Source of the DNA: Neckera pumila
Lineage: Eukaryota > Streptophyta > Bryopsida > Hypnales > Neckeraceae
DNA: 64,000 nt
NCBI GenBank assembly: GCA_963969595.1
Contig: OZ018409.1
Location: 29,277,282 to 29,341,281, forward strand
Direction of reading: 5' to 3'
Positions 12,776 through 26,200 of this stretch are shown here, in pieces. Below the pieces are notes generated by a model that saw only the letters and a list, made by a program, of their open reading frames with translations, had not been told where the DNA came from and ran no database searches. Every line of letters starts with the position of its first letter. The first letter of the stretch is position 1. The position numbers and the translations under genes were made by a program.

Positions 12776-13680
12776 TCTCTAAAGTCCCAACTGAAGGCAT
12801 TTTCTGGGTTTGAAATCACTCAAAATTGCCATGCTTGCTGCGATCACCCAAGAAATTAAAAAAAACTTTAAAAAAAATCTAATCGTAGGATCTTGTATTT
12901 CACTTGTATTAGATTATGTGGTAAAACTTTCATGAAGTTTGCCCGTACGGATTGGAAGATGTTAGCATTTGAAGTTGGAAAAATAAGTTTTTTTTGAACT
13001 GTAGCCTGCAATTTCAGATGAATTTGACGGCTATTTGTAGAGTTTTTTGCACTGCATACCATAAAGTTTAATTTTTCAGTGTTGGACATTTGAGTTGAGA
13101 GTTGGAGAAAAAAAATTTAGAATGTCAAAACTGGATTTTCACATATAAAAAAGTTGTTGAGTAGAAGTAGGTCTAAAATTGAACAAAACACTAAATCATT
13201 AATAGCTCTTAGGTGGAATTAAAACACCATAATCCCAACAGGGGAATTGTTTTTGCAAACAAACTTAAACTTTTCAAAACAAAAAAATTGCAAAATTGCA
13301 TTCAAAAATGAATTCTATGAGTGTTTTTTTTAAATGCTTAGATTGCCCAAAAAACAAGATTGTCCATAACTTTCTCATTTTGAGTCCAGATAGAATGAAT
13401 CAAAGCTTCAAATGTAGACAAAACATAATCTTTGAGAAAAAAAACTTAAAAAAAATTCAATATTTTAAAGTTTTTTTTCTCTTTCCGATGAATTGCATTT
13501 TGGACTTCGGTGGCATAGCTTTTGCTCGTGGGCACCGATTGAAAAAAAATTATATCTTTAGAAAGCTAATGTAATTTCCTATCTTAAAAAAAGTTTCCAA
13601 AAATTAGGTCAAAATTTTAGGTCATACAAGCCTGCTTGGAATCTCAAGTGTCCCCTGAAGGGACTTTCGGCTTTTAGTGG
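12776..13680. mobile_element. TTAA-flanked 0.9 kb element, copy 3
   Basis: 905 bp between TTAA 12772-12775 and TTAA 13681-13684. The left end is TCTCTAAAGTCCCAACTGAA; the right end is GAAGGGACTTTCGGCTTTTA. Same orientation as copies 1, 2 and 5. Confidence 0.72.
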
Positions 13681-13910
13681 TTAAGAGCTATTTGCTTTTG
13701 GGGGGAAGCTAAACCTTTTGAAACAATTTTTATTAAATTTTTGGAGGAAGAAAAATGAAATTGCCATCTAACCCATGTTGTTTCATGTTTTTGAGACTTT
13801 CTCGGAAGTAGTTATGATTTTTTGAAGTTGAAATGCAAGGGCCACTAAAAGCAAAAAACTTTTGAAATGTACATTGTTGGTACATTGAAGAAAGCAAGAT
13901 GTGCCTCTAC

Positions 13911-15403
13911 TTTATTGCTTTCAGAACAAACTACCTTAACCCCTACATGACAGGTCTATATCCAAAGCTTCAAGCTTCACAATCATTCTCTTTGTTTATT
14001 GTCATTTTGCAACTAAAGATGAAAAAAGTTTACATATACAAAGATGAGATCTCATGTCTTTCATAAGTGCTCAAAATTTTAGATTTTTTTGTGAAAATTC
14101 AAAATTCCCATGAATTTTTCAAGGAAAAAGTGATACCAAGTACAAAATATGTTCAAAATATCTGAAATTTTTAGCACATGGGTATTTTGTAGTATAGAAC
14201 ATCATGGTATATTACAAAGTTACCATGCCATTCTAAACTTAGAAAATTGACAAACCACGTTTATAGGGCCAAAGTTCAAATTGCAATAAAACATTGAATA
14301 TTAAGATTTTTTCAAATTTTCCAATTAGGGTAGAAACTACATTGGACAAACTTCATTCTATTAGTTGGTCCAAAATTTAAAATATAATCATTTTTGTGGC
14401 TAAAATTCACATCTAGAGTGAAGAGCAAAAATTGGCCCAAATCATTATCACAAGAGTGATCTGTAGATTAAGCATCTTCTTCTTCAAAAAAGTCAATAAT
14501 ACCATAATGAGGGAATATGCAATATATAATATTCACTAAAGATGCATTTAAGCAACTTCTCCTAAAAAATAGGATGAAAAATGTTTTTTCCCATCCCACA
14601 TTCCCACTTGAAGCCATTTAGAGGACAAAAAAGTCCACAATGTTTTTTAGGTGTTAATGAAAACGTTCTATTTAGATGGAAATTCTTAAATTTTTTTGTA
14701 AATTCTCAAATGGTATAAGAGTTGGAACTAAAATGTTTCTCGGTCAAGTAAGTTAATCCTAAAAAGAGGAGATCCATCAATAAAATAGTCAAAGGTGATT
14801 GCAAAAAGAATTGTCATATTTTGCATCACACCATGTGTACTGATTTATTTTTTGCCCATAACTTTTGCATGTTGGCTCCAAATGATTGAAAATTAATAGG
14901 CAAGGTACTCAAGACTATTATATATCTTGTCTAATTTCTGTAACTTTCAATAATAGTTTATTGTCTAAAAGTATCTTCCAATATTATATCACATTCGCCA
15001 ATTTGGAAGGTTTTGGTGCTATTTAGTACAATCAAAAACAAATTTCAAGCTAAAATTTAGAGAGATGGCATTCTAGTAGATTTATAGCTATTGTCCAAAG
15101 GAATCCTAAAAATAATTAATTATATGTGGCGTAGACGTCTATAAAGTGAGCTTCTCTCTTTTTGCATTTTGAAATATATAAAATATTATTTTGGAGGTTC
15201 TTTTGGTGTATGACCATCTTTATAGAATTATTACAAACTTGAAATTTTGTTTTACTACTTACCTTTTTTTTCCTATTTTATCTTAATTAAAACATCAAAA
15301 CATGAATTTTCTTGAGATTTGACACTTTTCAGGTTCTCCTATTTAGAAAACTTTCCTAGGCATTTCCTCTAGTGGTTACCTTCATCTTAAAGGGGTATAC
15401 ATC
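13911..15403. other. Spacer, nothing recognised
   Basis: AT-rich sequence without a long frame or conserved motif. Confidence 0.4.
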
Positions 15404-15407
15404 TTAT

Positions 15408-16331
15408 CCCCTAAAGGACCATTGTCCCTTCGGGGGACAAATGTGTTTTCGGGCAGGTACCTACGGGCTGAAATTTTGTCGTGATTCTTTGAAACTTTTT
15501 GAGAAGGTGAAGAACTGTGAGAGGTATGTGGAAGAAAAAAAAAAATTGGAATCGGACCTTTGAGCAAGAAGTTATGCCATTTCTTGGAATGCGTGGGGAG
15601 GGAGGGCAGCAAAAAAAATTTGCAAAATTTTGAATTTTTTTCTTAAATATTTTTTTTCTTGTAGATTATATTTTTGTCTATCTGGAAAGCTTTGATTCAT
15701 TTCAATTGGATTTGCTATGAGGAAGTTATGAACATTCTTGTTTTTTGGGCAGTTAGAGCATCTTCTTGAAAAAAAGAACTTGTAGGATTCATTTTGGAAT
15801 GCAGTTTTTGTAATTTTTCAATTCTTTTTTTTTTGTGATGGTTTCGTTTGCTTGCTAGAACAATCTCGCCATTGGAATTAGTGCATTTTAATTCCATCAA
15901 AAACATATGAATATTTTAGATTTTCCTTCTATCTCGTACCTACTTCTACTTAACAATTTTTTAAAGAATGATAATTAAATTTTTTTGATTTTTTTTTTTT
16001 TCCTAGACTCTAAACTCAATTCCCCACTATAAAGGTTTAAAGCTCAAAACACTGTAGTGCAAAAATTTTAAGTTAAAAAATGTTGAAAGTCAAAAAATCT
16101 GGTCCCACAATGTGCTGAAAATCTTGTTTTTTCCACTTTAAACGCAGATATCTTGCAATCTGTGCGTTCAAAAATTCTGAAATTTTTTCCACACATTCTC
16201 ATACTAGTTAGGTATAAAATCCTACGATTAGATGTGCAAAAAAAACATTTTTCACATTTTTTTACTGTTTGCTCTAGAAATGGCAGTTTTGAGAGTTTTT
16301 TGGCAGAAAAAAGGCCTTGGTCCTTTAGGGG
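15408..16331. mobile_element. TTAA-type 0.9 kb element, copy 4, inverted orientation, TTAT flanks
   Basis: 924 bp with the best-preserved terminal repeats: left CCCCTAAAGGACCATTGTCC, right CCTTGGTCCTTTAGGGG, giving CCCCTAAAGGACCA in common. It is flanked on both sides by TTAT (15404-15407 and 16332-16335), a one-base variant of TTAA. It is in the opposite orientation to copy 5, 560 bp away, so the two form a large inverted repeat. Confidence 0.75.
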
Positions 16332-16891
16332 TTATACATTAGCCATATTTTCTTAAATATTAAAAAATTATTTATTTTGATTTTGAAGTACTCTAGATAA
16401 AAATTCTTGAGTGTTGTTCAAAATGCACAAAAGCAGCAAGGGATTCTTGCAATCAAACTCAACCAGAATATTTTTTTGGATGAATAAGTGTGTATATTTT
16501 TCTACATTTTTTTCTAAATGTCATTTGTCAAAATTTGTTGATACACAAATGTTTCATGGTTATGATTGGCATATCCATCATTGATTTCCTTTCTAATGAC
16601 ATCTCCAATTTTACATTTGTACAACATTCATGAGTCAAAATGTTAGATAGAGGTAGATAAGAGACTTGATAAGGAAGGATGTTGATAATAGATATGCTTA
16701 GCTTATTGTTATTTTTTTGCTATGAATCTGAAACCATTGCTTTTTAGCATTTTGTATATTTTTATTGGGCTTTAGGTCAAGATTTCTACTTCAAGAAGTG
16801 ATTAAGTACTATGAAATTACATGCTCTTATGAGGTTAATTTTTTAAATATTTGAAAATCAATAAAAAGTTAGAAAATTGACAATATCTTAA

Positions 16892-17794
16892 CCTCTAAAG
16901 GTCTAAGGCCATTTTTTTGCCAAAAAACACTCAAAACTGCCATTTCTATTGCAAAAAGTAGAAAATTTGAAAATTGTATTTTTTTCACATCTAACCATAG
17001 GATCTTATACCTAACTAGTATGAAAATGTGTGGAAAAATTTTGAAATTTTTTGACTGCAAAGACTGCAAGATGCATTTAAAGTACAAAAATTAAAATTTT
17101 CAATATATTGTGGCACTAGATTTTTTGACTTTGAACATTTTTAACTCCAAACTTTTACACTACAGAGTTTTGAGCTTTAAATCTTTGTAGTAGAGAATTG
17201 AATTGAGAGTCTAGGAAAAAAAAATAAAAAAAACTTAATTTTCATTCATTAAAAAATTGTTAAGTAGAAGTAATTATGAGATAGAAGGAAAATCTCAAAT
17301 ATTCACATATTTTAGATGGAATTAAAATTCACTAATCCCAATGGTGAGATTGTTCTAGCAAGTAATATTAACCATAGAAAAAAAATGAAAATTTGAAAAA
17401 TTGCATTCAGAAATGCATCCTAGAAGTTATTTTTTCAAAAAGATGCTCTAACTGCCTCCAAAACAAGAATGTCCATAACTTTTTCATAACAAATCCAAAT
17501 GAAATGAATAAAAGCTTTCCAAATAGACATAATATAATCTATGAGAAAAAAAATATTAAAAAAAATTCAAATTTTTGTCTGTTTATTTTTGCTGCCTGCT
17601 GTCCCCTGTTTTGAGCTTATTTGATCATAACTTTTTTTCCCGAGCACCGATTGTGAAAACAATTACATTCTTACAAGGCTTATTAGTTTTTCTATCTTCA
17701 AAAAAAGTTTCAAAAAATTAGGACAAAATTTTAGCCCATAGGTATCTGCCCAAAATCCCAAATGTCCACCAAATCGACAATGGTCCTTTAGGGG
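16892..17794. mobile_element. TTAA-flanked 0.9 kb element, copy 5
   Basis: 903 bp between TTAA 16888-16891 and TTAA 17795-17798. The left end is CCTCTAAAGGTCTAAGGCC; the right end is GACAATGGTCCTTTAGGGG. It matches the reverse complement of copy 4 along its length. Confidence 0.75.
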
Positions 17795-18015
17795 TTAATG
17801 AGTAGTGCATGTGCTTCATCTTCAAAAATTTGTAACTAATTCCACAAAGTTCCAAAAAATACAACATGACTTTAATTAGATGCCAATTCTATTTTTCCTT
17901 CTATAAAAGTTTATGGAATAATATTTCAAGGAGTTTATAAGTTTCCCCTCAATGCAATCACCTCTTAAATTGGTGCTTTTTGTACTTCTTATTTTATTGT
18001 TTTGAGGTGAATAGA

Positions 18016-18730
18016 ACCAAAATCCATATCTTAAGGTAGGTTGTTTGTTTAGTTTTGTTTGTTACGGTGAGATCTCCTAGACCATGCGTTCCTTGTCGCA
18101 TTGTTCATAACGTTGGAAAATTCTTGGCAAGGAGGGATGCACGAGCTTTGTTTCATGGGATTTTGACTCACGGCAGAAAAGTTATTGAATTTTAAGTTTT
18201 TTATGAATTAAAAAATTACAGGAGATTACTTTTACTTAATTTTTGGTTGTGGCACACCAGTCCATATCTAAAGTTAGACTTTTCTTTTTCTTTTTTCTTT
18301 TATTACAATGAGATCCTCTGGACCGTGTACACCCCAATTGTATTCTTAATATTGTCGAAAAGCTCTATGCAAGGAGGGGTGTACAGACTTTATTTTGTGG
18401 CTTTTGGACGTACAATTTGAAAGTTATGAATTTTTGAGATATTTTTTAATAAAGAAAATTAAAAAATTACTTTTATTTTTATTTTTATTTTTATTGTGAC
18501 AATGGCACAAGACATACTAGTCTATACCTTAAATTATGCTCTTTGTTTGTTTTGTTTGTTACAGTGAGATATCTGGAAGAACTGTGCGTCTTCCAATTGT
18601 GCTTTTAATATCGTCAAAAAGGGATAGACCTATGGTATGAAAGTTATGGATTTTCAAAGTTTTTATGAATTAAAAATTTAGAACGTTACTTTTACTTTTA
18701 TTTTGGCTGTGCAGGGCACACCGGCACATT
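18016..18730 (+). repeat. Three tandem copies of the GTGCACGGACTTTGTTT-type repeat
   Basis: Unit starts are near 18021, 18259 and 18521 (CCATATCTTAAGG, CCATATCTAAAG, CTATACCTTAAAT), each followed by GTTTG-rich or T-rich sequence, GTGAGATCTC-like sequence and, in the first two, GGAGGGATGCACGAGCTTTG-like core sequence. The third unit is shortened in the core. The array ends just upstream of the ALA promoter. Confidence 0.6.
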
Positions 18731-20200
18731 ACAGTAGTTTAGGTTGATGAAGCCATGTGATCTATCAATATCGTTTTACTCGTTTCAAGTCAACGATGTC
18801 CCTCATAGCTATGTTATCCCTTTCAAATGTACTTTCCCCGAAGAATCTCCATAATCGCACCAATTTCCTCGTAGACACCCCCCGGCAACCTGAATTCTAC
18901 GAAATTCCATAATACAGAGTAACCCGAAAAGAAGCTTGGCGGGCTCGTGCGAGCAACATCAGCCATTTACAGAGATAACACAATAACAAATGTAACCCTT
19001 TATAACATGTATCCACGAAATCTACGTCTGCGTCTGAACCCCGAACGCGTTGCAAAGTCTCCTGGCTATGGCGGGTGGCCCGCCAAGTCAAGGAAGGAAG
19101 GCGCTGCAGGGGCCTTGACGGGGTGAGTGAGAGACTGCGAGACTGCTGCGAGACTCCTCGCGGCGAAAGAGTCGTCATCCCGACGACCCCGCTAAGTTAC
19201 CGATTCTTCGAAACTTAGTTTACATCTTCTTAGTTACTGCTGCTGATTGCCAAACTGACCAGAGCAACAGCAAAATCCTGTCCGCTTCCAGAACGCCTCC
19301 AAGACGTAGAACGCACTTCGAAATTGCGAAGGAAGGCGCGTGTGCGAAGAAAGAGCTTTTTTATTTGAGATTCTTCCTTCGGGCTACGAGGAAGCGTGAT
19401 GCAGAGTGAGCGCAGAGAGATAAAACTTTCGGAGCGTCGCTCTGTTTTTTGTAGATCCAGTTTTTGTGTGTTTCAGGGAGGACGCGAGGTCGTGAGGTTT
19501 TGGTGGATTTTTGAAAGCGTTTTGAAAGCAGATTTGATAGTTTGAGTATTTTGTTACTTTATATTTAATTTAAAGGTCCTGGTTCTGGAGGTGTGAGGTG
19601 AGGACGTGTTGTTGTGGATGTAAGTATAAGTTTGGTACACGGAATGTGTTGGTTTGCGTTGAATATTTTGATTTTTTTGGTTTAGAGATTTCTGAGGTCG
19701 TGTTGTGCGTGTGGCTTAGATCTGGCGTCGGGCTATGGTGTTGTGAGTGTGTGATCGCGTGTTGGAAAGAGTGAAAGATGTTGTTGAAGAGTGGGTTTAC
19801 GCTCTGCAACCAAGAGCTCACCAGCTGCTGCTCTTCTTCTTCCGCCTCGGCGGACGACGCGTCGTCGCTTTCTTCTTCCTCCGCTGAATCTTGTGAAAAC
19901 GGAGGTGACAACGCGGTCAGATTTTCGTGAGACAAAAGGGAGAGGGAGAGAGAGAGGAGATTTTTGATAGAGGGATCCTCGTAACATTCTCGATCCAGTC
20001 TCGGGGGTTTGGGAGCCGAAATTTGGTGAAATTGATTTTGAGGACACCGGATCAGGCTCAGGGAGGGAGAATCGTAATTTATTTTTGGATTTCGAGAGGT
20101 TTAAGGAGTCGTGGTTTAGTTTCGCTAGATTAGAGTTACGGGAACGGCTGGGCGACGGAGGAGAGGGATTTTAGTGGATTAGGGTTGGGAGAGGGGTGCC
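18731..20200 (+). promoter_or_regulatory. Promoter and 5' leader region of the ALA gene
   Basis: GC content rises abruptly here after the AT-rich repeats that end near 18730. A purine-rich GA tract lies at about 19934-19962, typical of plant 5' leaders. Open frames on the opposite strand (for example 18897-19178, 19570-19935, 19733-20047) are Arg- or Glu/Ser-rich translations of this composition with no recognisable domain. No TATA box is called. Confidence 0.5.
19778..19930 (+). promoter_or_regulatory. Upstream ORF of 50 codons in the presumed 5' leader of the ALA gene
   Basis: ATG at 19778 opens a Ser-rich frame (runs of Ser at about codons 19-22 and 31-34) that stops at TGA 19928-19930. 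No other ATG occurs between this stop and the main start at 20201, a gap of 270 bases. A four-codon ATG-stop frame lies just before it at 19735-19746. If the leader starts upstream of 19.7k, a ribosome would have to leak past or reinitiate after this frame. The transcription start is not visible, so membership of the mRNA is inferred from the GC-rich, GA-rich leader-like composition. Confidence 0.4.
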
Positions 20201-23200
20201 ATGGCGGGGGGGAAGAACAGAGTGCGGTTTAGCAAGCTCTACACATGGGCGGGATGTTTCCGGCCGCAGTCGCCGCTGGAGCGGCAGCAATCCATGTCTG
20301 TAGGAGGGCCGGGATTCTCCCGCGTGGTATTCTGCAACCATTCGGAGTTGCATTTGCAGAAACCGTTCCGGTACAAGAGCAATTACGTCTCCACCACCAA
20401 ATATAATGCGCTCACGTTCTTCCCGAAGGCGCTCTTCGAGCAGTTCCGCCGCGTGGCTAACCTTTATTTTCTTCTCGCAGCAATTTTGTCCCTCACTCCG
20501 GTGTCTCCTTACACTGCTACTAGTCTAATCGCCCCACTCGTCTTCGTCGTGGGTGTCAGTATGTGCAAAGAAGCGCTTGAAGATTGGCGCCGTTTTCGAC
20601 AGGTGAGCCTCTCTGCTTGCTTGCGTTGGGCGATCTCTTCCCGGTGCTCTTGCCATTGTGCTCCTATTGACTAGATTCACTGATTCTGGGAGACGTGGAC
20701 GCGCTTGCTTCCGAATTTGCCAATCCTCTCAGCTACTGCGCTAGCCACGTTCTGTTGACATTGTCAACTTTGGGGGAAAGCCTTTAGGTTCTAAGTTTGC
20801 AATGGTCTGAAGAAGCTTCTACTGTGGAGTTGCTTTCAGTCAGATAAATGCAGTATGTAATAGTGGGGACCATTGTTGGATGCATTAGTTTCTGATTTTT
20901 GGTTTCAATTCTGTCTATGCAAGTCACATCTGCAACTCCAATTTACCACGTACTTCTTGACCAGACAAACTTAGACTTGTGGAATTGAGTCGTAGCCTCG
21001 GCTTGCTGATTTCAATTTTTGTCTTCTAAGTTTACTGAAAGGATTCAGATGTCAAATTGAGGCGAGGGACTGGTCGGAAGAATTTTGTAGGATGGACGAG
21101 GTTCCGCATCCGAGTGCTCTAGGTTTAGGCACTCTTGTGTAGAATCCAAATTCTCATCGCTATGTGTTGCTTTGTTCAGGACAATGAGATAAACAATAGG
21201 AAGGTAAAGGTACATAGCGGAGGGGGAACGTTTGAATTACGTGAATGGAAGAAAGTGAGAGTGGGAGACATTGTGAAGGTCGAGAAGGACAATTTTTTCC
21301 CAGCAGATCTTCTCATGCTCTCCTCAAGTTTTCCAGACGGGATCTGCTATGTGGAGACCATGAATTTGGATGGCGAGACAAACTTGAAACTTAAAAAGTC
21401 TCTAGATCGTACTGTGGAGCTTGACGAAGACGGTGAATTTTCACAGTTTGAGGCCAAGATTCGCTGCGAGGATCCGAACTCGAGTTTGTACACTTTTGTT
21501 GGAAACTTTGAGTACAATGAAGACACACTTCCTGTGGGACCCCAGCAGATTCTTTTGCGAGATTCGAAGCTTCGGAACACACCGTTTATCTATGGGGTGG
21601 TGGTTTTCTCTGGCCATGAGACGAAGGTGATGCAGAATGCTACAGATCCACCTTCAAAACGAAGTCGAATTGAGAGGAAGATGGACAAGATCATTTACTT
21701 CCTCTTTAGTATACTGTTGCTGATATCTATTGTGGGATCCATTGCTTTCGCCGTGCGAACCAAGTTTAGTATGCCACATTGGTGGTACTTGTACCCTGAC
21801 GACACAACCATGTATTATGACCCAGACCAAGCTGTGGGGTCAGGATTGTTGCATTTGGTCACAGCATTGATCCTGTATGGGTACCTGATTCCCATCTCGC
21901 TCTATGTCTCCATTGAGCTTGTTAAGGTCTTACAGGCCAGGTTCATTAACAATGATCTCAAAATGTACCATGAGGAGACTGATAAACCAGCTCGTGCACG
22001 CACTTCGAATCTGAATGAGGAGCTTGGGCAGATTGATACCATCCTTTCTGACAAAACGGGAACGCTCACGTGCAATCAGATGGAGTTCATAAAATGCTCA
22101 ATTGCAGGCATTGCGTATGGAAGGGGTGTTACAGAAGTGGAGAAGGCCACTGCTCGGAGGCTGGGTAAGGATCCTCGCATGCTGGAAGATGCGAGCATGA
22201 TTGAAGATGGAGATTCCGGGTCTGGGATTGAAATGAGGCCTATGTCGCAAAAGACACATGTGAAGGGGTTCAACTTTAAGGATGAGAGGCTTCAGAATGG
22301 ACGCTGGGTGGATCAACCCAATGCAGAGGAGATTCGAATGTTTTTTAGGATTCTTGCTGTGTGCCACACTGCAATTCCTGAAGTGGACGAAGTGACCGGA
22401 GTTATGATGTATGAGGCAGAGTCACCGGATGAAGCTTCTTTTGTGGTCGCAGCAAGGGAACTTGGTTTCGAGTTTTTGAAGCGGACCCAAAACAGTGTGA
22501 TTGTACAGGAACCGGGAGATAAGGGCGCTCCAGTGCAACGGTATGGGTTAGTAGAAGCTAAATTTTGATTATTTCTGAATGTTTTAGTTGAAATTTGCAC
22601 AGTTCCCAGAAATATGTATGATTGCTATAGTTTTAGGAGCCGAGAGTCTTATGAATGTGAGCGGCAGCATCTTACGTTATTATTCAATTTCAGGGAATAC
22701 AAGATTCTTCAACTTCTGGAGTTCAACAGCACACGCAAGCGAATGTCTGTGGTTGTGAGGAATCCATCTGGACAAGTTTTGCTCATGTGCAAGGGTGCTG
22801 ATAGGTATGCCACTGCTTGCTGTGATTGGTTATTTGGACATATTGAATTAGCTTTCAGTCTCACACTTCAATGGGTTCCTGTAATCTCATTCCGTATTTA
22901 GTTATTCGTTGAAGTGAAGAAACTTTGTGGAGTTCACATGTTTGATGTTTCTGTCTCTCCCATTGCGATTGGTTTCAATGAGCTCTGGAGAGGGGTCATG
23001 GACGCTTTGTCTGATCTCTTTTCCACATAATAGATCTGGCTAATTCTATTTACATAAATGGACTGTAGCCGGTGCTCTGTTAATTTTCCTGTCGCATTTT
23101 TCATAGTCGTCATTCACTGTTGATTTATTTCTTGACTATTGGACTATCCTTCTTGTGGATGCACAGCATAATTTATGATAAACTAGGAAGGAATGGGAAA

Positions 23201-26200
23201 ATGTATTGGAATGCGACCAAAGGCCATCTCGCCAAGTACGGTGATGCTGGATTACGGACTTTAGCTCTCTCCTATCGGAAATTGGAGGAGGCTGAGTATG
23301 AGCAATGGAATGCAACATTTCTCAAGGCGAAAACTACAATCGGTCCAGATCGTGACGAGTTGCTGGACAAGGCCTCGGATCTGATAGAGAAGGATCTTAT
23401 TCTTGTTGGAGCTACTGCTGTGGAGGACAAACTGCAGCAAGGGGTGAGTGTCATCATACATTTGTATTAGCAAAATGTACTATTTGGTGTGCTATCATGT
23501 CCTATCGTGATACCATACTAAGAATATAGTCAAGATCTACAAATTCTGAAATCATGGAGCTGGTTCATTGGAAGGTTGACTCGTAGTTTGCTGCAGGTCC
23601 CAGAATGTATTGACAGACTTGCACAGGCGGGTATTAAGATTTGGGTGCTGACGGGTGACAAGCAAGAAACTGCGATTAACATCGGGTGAGTTTTGTACTG
23701 TCAATGAGCCCAATTACCAAGTAGAATGTGTTCGATTGGTTATTGTTTTTCAGGTTATCTATGTGCAAATGAAGAATCTCTTTGACGTGGTGTTGATCTA
23801 TGTATCCAGGTTTGCATGCAGTTTATTGAGACAGGGAATGCACCAGATTGTCATCGGTCTGGAAACGCCTGAAATGAGGGCGATTGAGGAAAATGGAGAC
23901 AAGAATCAGATAGAGAAGGCAGCAAGGGATAGTATAACGCAGCAAATTATGTCCGGCCGCCATCAGTTGACGCTGGACTATGAAGATGACCAGCCTCATG
24001 CTTTGATCATTGACGGCAAATCTCTGATGTATGCTCTTGAAGACGATTTGAAGCAGAAGCTTCTCGACCTTGCAACTCAATGTGCATCTGTTATCTGCTG
24101 CCGTGTGTCCCCCAAGCAAAAGGCAATGGTGTGTAAAATTTGCAATTGAATGTATTTACAGTTCTGTTTTTTTTCGTCCTTGGCGAATGACTGCTTTAAC
24201 TCATCGAGGACCGAGGTTTCATGCTTTTAAAATGGCCAATCGATTGATCACATTGTAAAAACTGTAAATCAGACAGGGCCTACTTTTATATCACCAGAAA
24301 CTTGCAGAACATTGCACGCGTTGGTCAAAAAATATATAAAATTAACGAAGAAGTCCTCAAGTGCCCCCTCATAAGTGCTAAAACAACCTTAGGTCTAATT
24401 TGGGCCTCCTGGTTCCGTAGGGGGTAAACGTCTCGCTTTATGAGCTACAGTGTCCATTCCGTCTTAGAGTGCAATTTAGGTACTATAACCTTGTTTTAAA
24501 CAACGACACTTTCCCATCCTTTGCAGATTACGAAGCTTGTGAAAGAAGGAACAGGAAAAGCGACTCTTGGAATTGGAGACGGCGCCAATGACGTTGGCAT
24601 GATCCAAGAGGCTGACATTGGGGTTGGTATTAGTGGAGTTGAAGGCATGCAGGTGAGCATCTTACGTGTTCATTTATCGAAGAACTGTGTTGCTGGAAGT
24701 AATAAGTTCCAAGTGTCTGCCTAATTCGTGAAATGTAACATATTTTGTTTTGTTTGTGAGAATTTCAGGCAGTTATGGCAAGTGATTTTTCAATTGCACA
24801 GTTTCGATTCTTGGAGCGTCTGCTCATTGTTCATGGGCACTGGTGCTACAAGCGTATTGCTTTGATGGTACATTATCATAGCCATTGCTCAAATCGCCTA
24901 CTCTGGTATCAATGTGGTTATTTTTTCTGCTGACTGCACGTGAAACCTTGAGAGCCTACCTAGTGCGTTTGCATTTGATGTAATCGAGTTTAAATAATAC
25001 TGTGGATAATTCGTGGTTCAACGTCTCATGTATCTCCACTTGACGCTTCCTGCAGATCGTTTACTTCTTCTACAAAAACATCGCGTTTGGACTCACTCTT
25101 TTCTACTATGAGGCGTTCACGACCTTTTCTGGGCAAACTGCCTACAACGATTGGTATAGCACACTTTTCAACGTGTTTTTCACATCGCTACCCGTCATCG
25201 CAATGGGTGTGTTTGAACAAGATGTCTCCTCGCGAGTCTGTTTGCAGGTAATTTTACTTCCCTTTTTTTATCGTCGCATTATTTTCGATGTAGTATTTGA
25301 CCTTGCTATGCTGTGATGCATCTAAGGGAAGCCTATTTACATTTATTTTCTGCATGGGATCTTTATGAAAGCCGAGATGGTCAAATTTCTTTCCTCTTAA
25401 TTGACCATTGTTGGCTAAGTCAATTGTTTCCTGGCATGAAATCTGATTTTAGCTTTACCGCACCTTTTTCCGATTATCGTTTTTAGATCTTGAATATTGA
25501 TTTGCATTCATCCTTGCTATTTCCTAAGTCCAATCTTAAATCATTCGAAAGACCTCGCCCATTTGATTCACAGAGATATTAATGTTAATGTGATGTTAAT
25601 TTGATGTTAGTGACGTAATTTTCCTTGACATAATTTTGGTTTTACATTGACAACGTTTATCATTTAAAGCCACGTGCACTTGACTTTAAGTCAACATTAT
25701 CTTAGTATTGAACTAATGTTCTGTTAGACCAGGAGTAACTTGACATTAATATCTTCGTGAATCTAATTTGGGAAACTAATACGTTGCGAAAATAAATCAC
25801 CTGACTCAATGCTCTGGGATGTGTAGTTTCCGGCTCTGTACCAGCAAGGCCCGAAGAACATGTTCTTCACATGGACTCGAATTCTGGGCTGGATGGCAAA
25901 CGGGGTTTACAGCTCCCTCATCGCCTTCTTTTTCACACTGGCGGCATTCGAAATCGAAGCCTACAGGACAGACGGGCAGCTTGCAGGAATTGAGGAGCTC
26001 GGAGCTGCAATGTACACATGTGTTATCTGGGTTGTGAATGTCCAATTGGCATTAGCTTTGAGCTATTTCACCTGGATCCAGCATGTCTTGATTTGGGGCA
26101 GTGTTGCACTCTGGTACCTCTTCTTGGTGGTTTATGGAGCTATAAATCCCACTACTTCAACCACAGCTTACAAGGTGTTTGTGGAGACCCTTGTGGACTC

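Noticed and set aside
19570..20047. Minus-strand acidic and Arg-rich open frames upstream of the ALA gene
   Set aside because: They are complements of a low-complexity leader; no domain, no splice context and overlap with the plus-strand upstream ORF.
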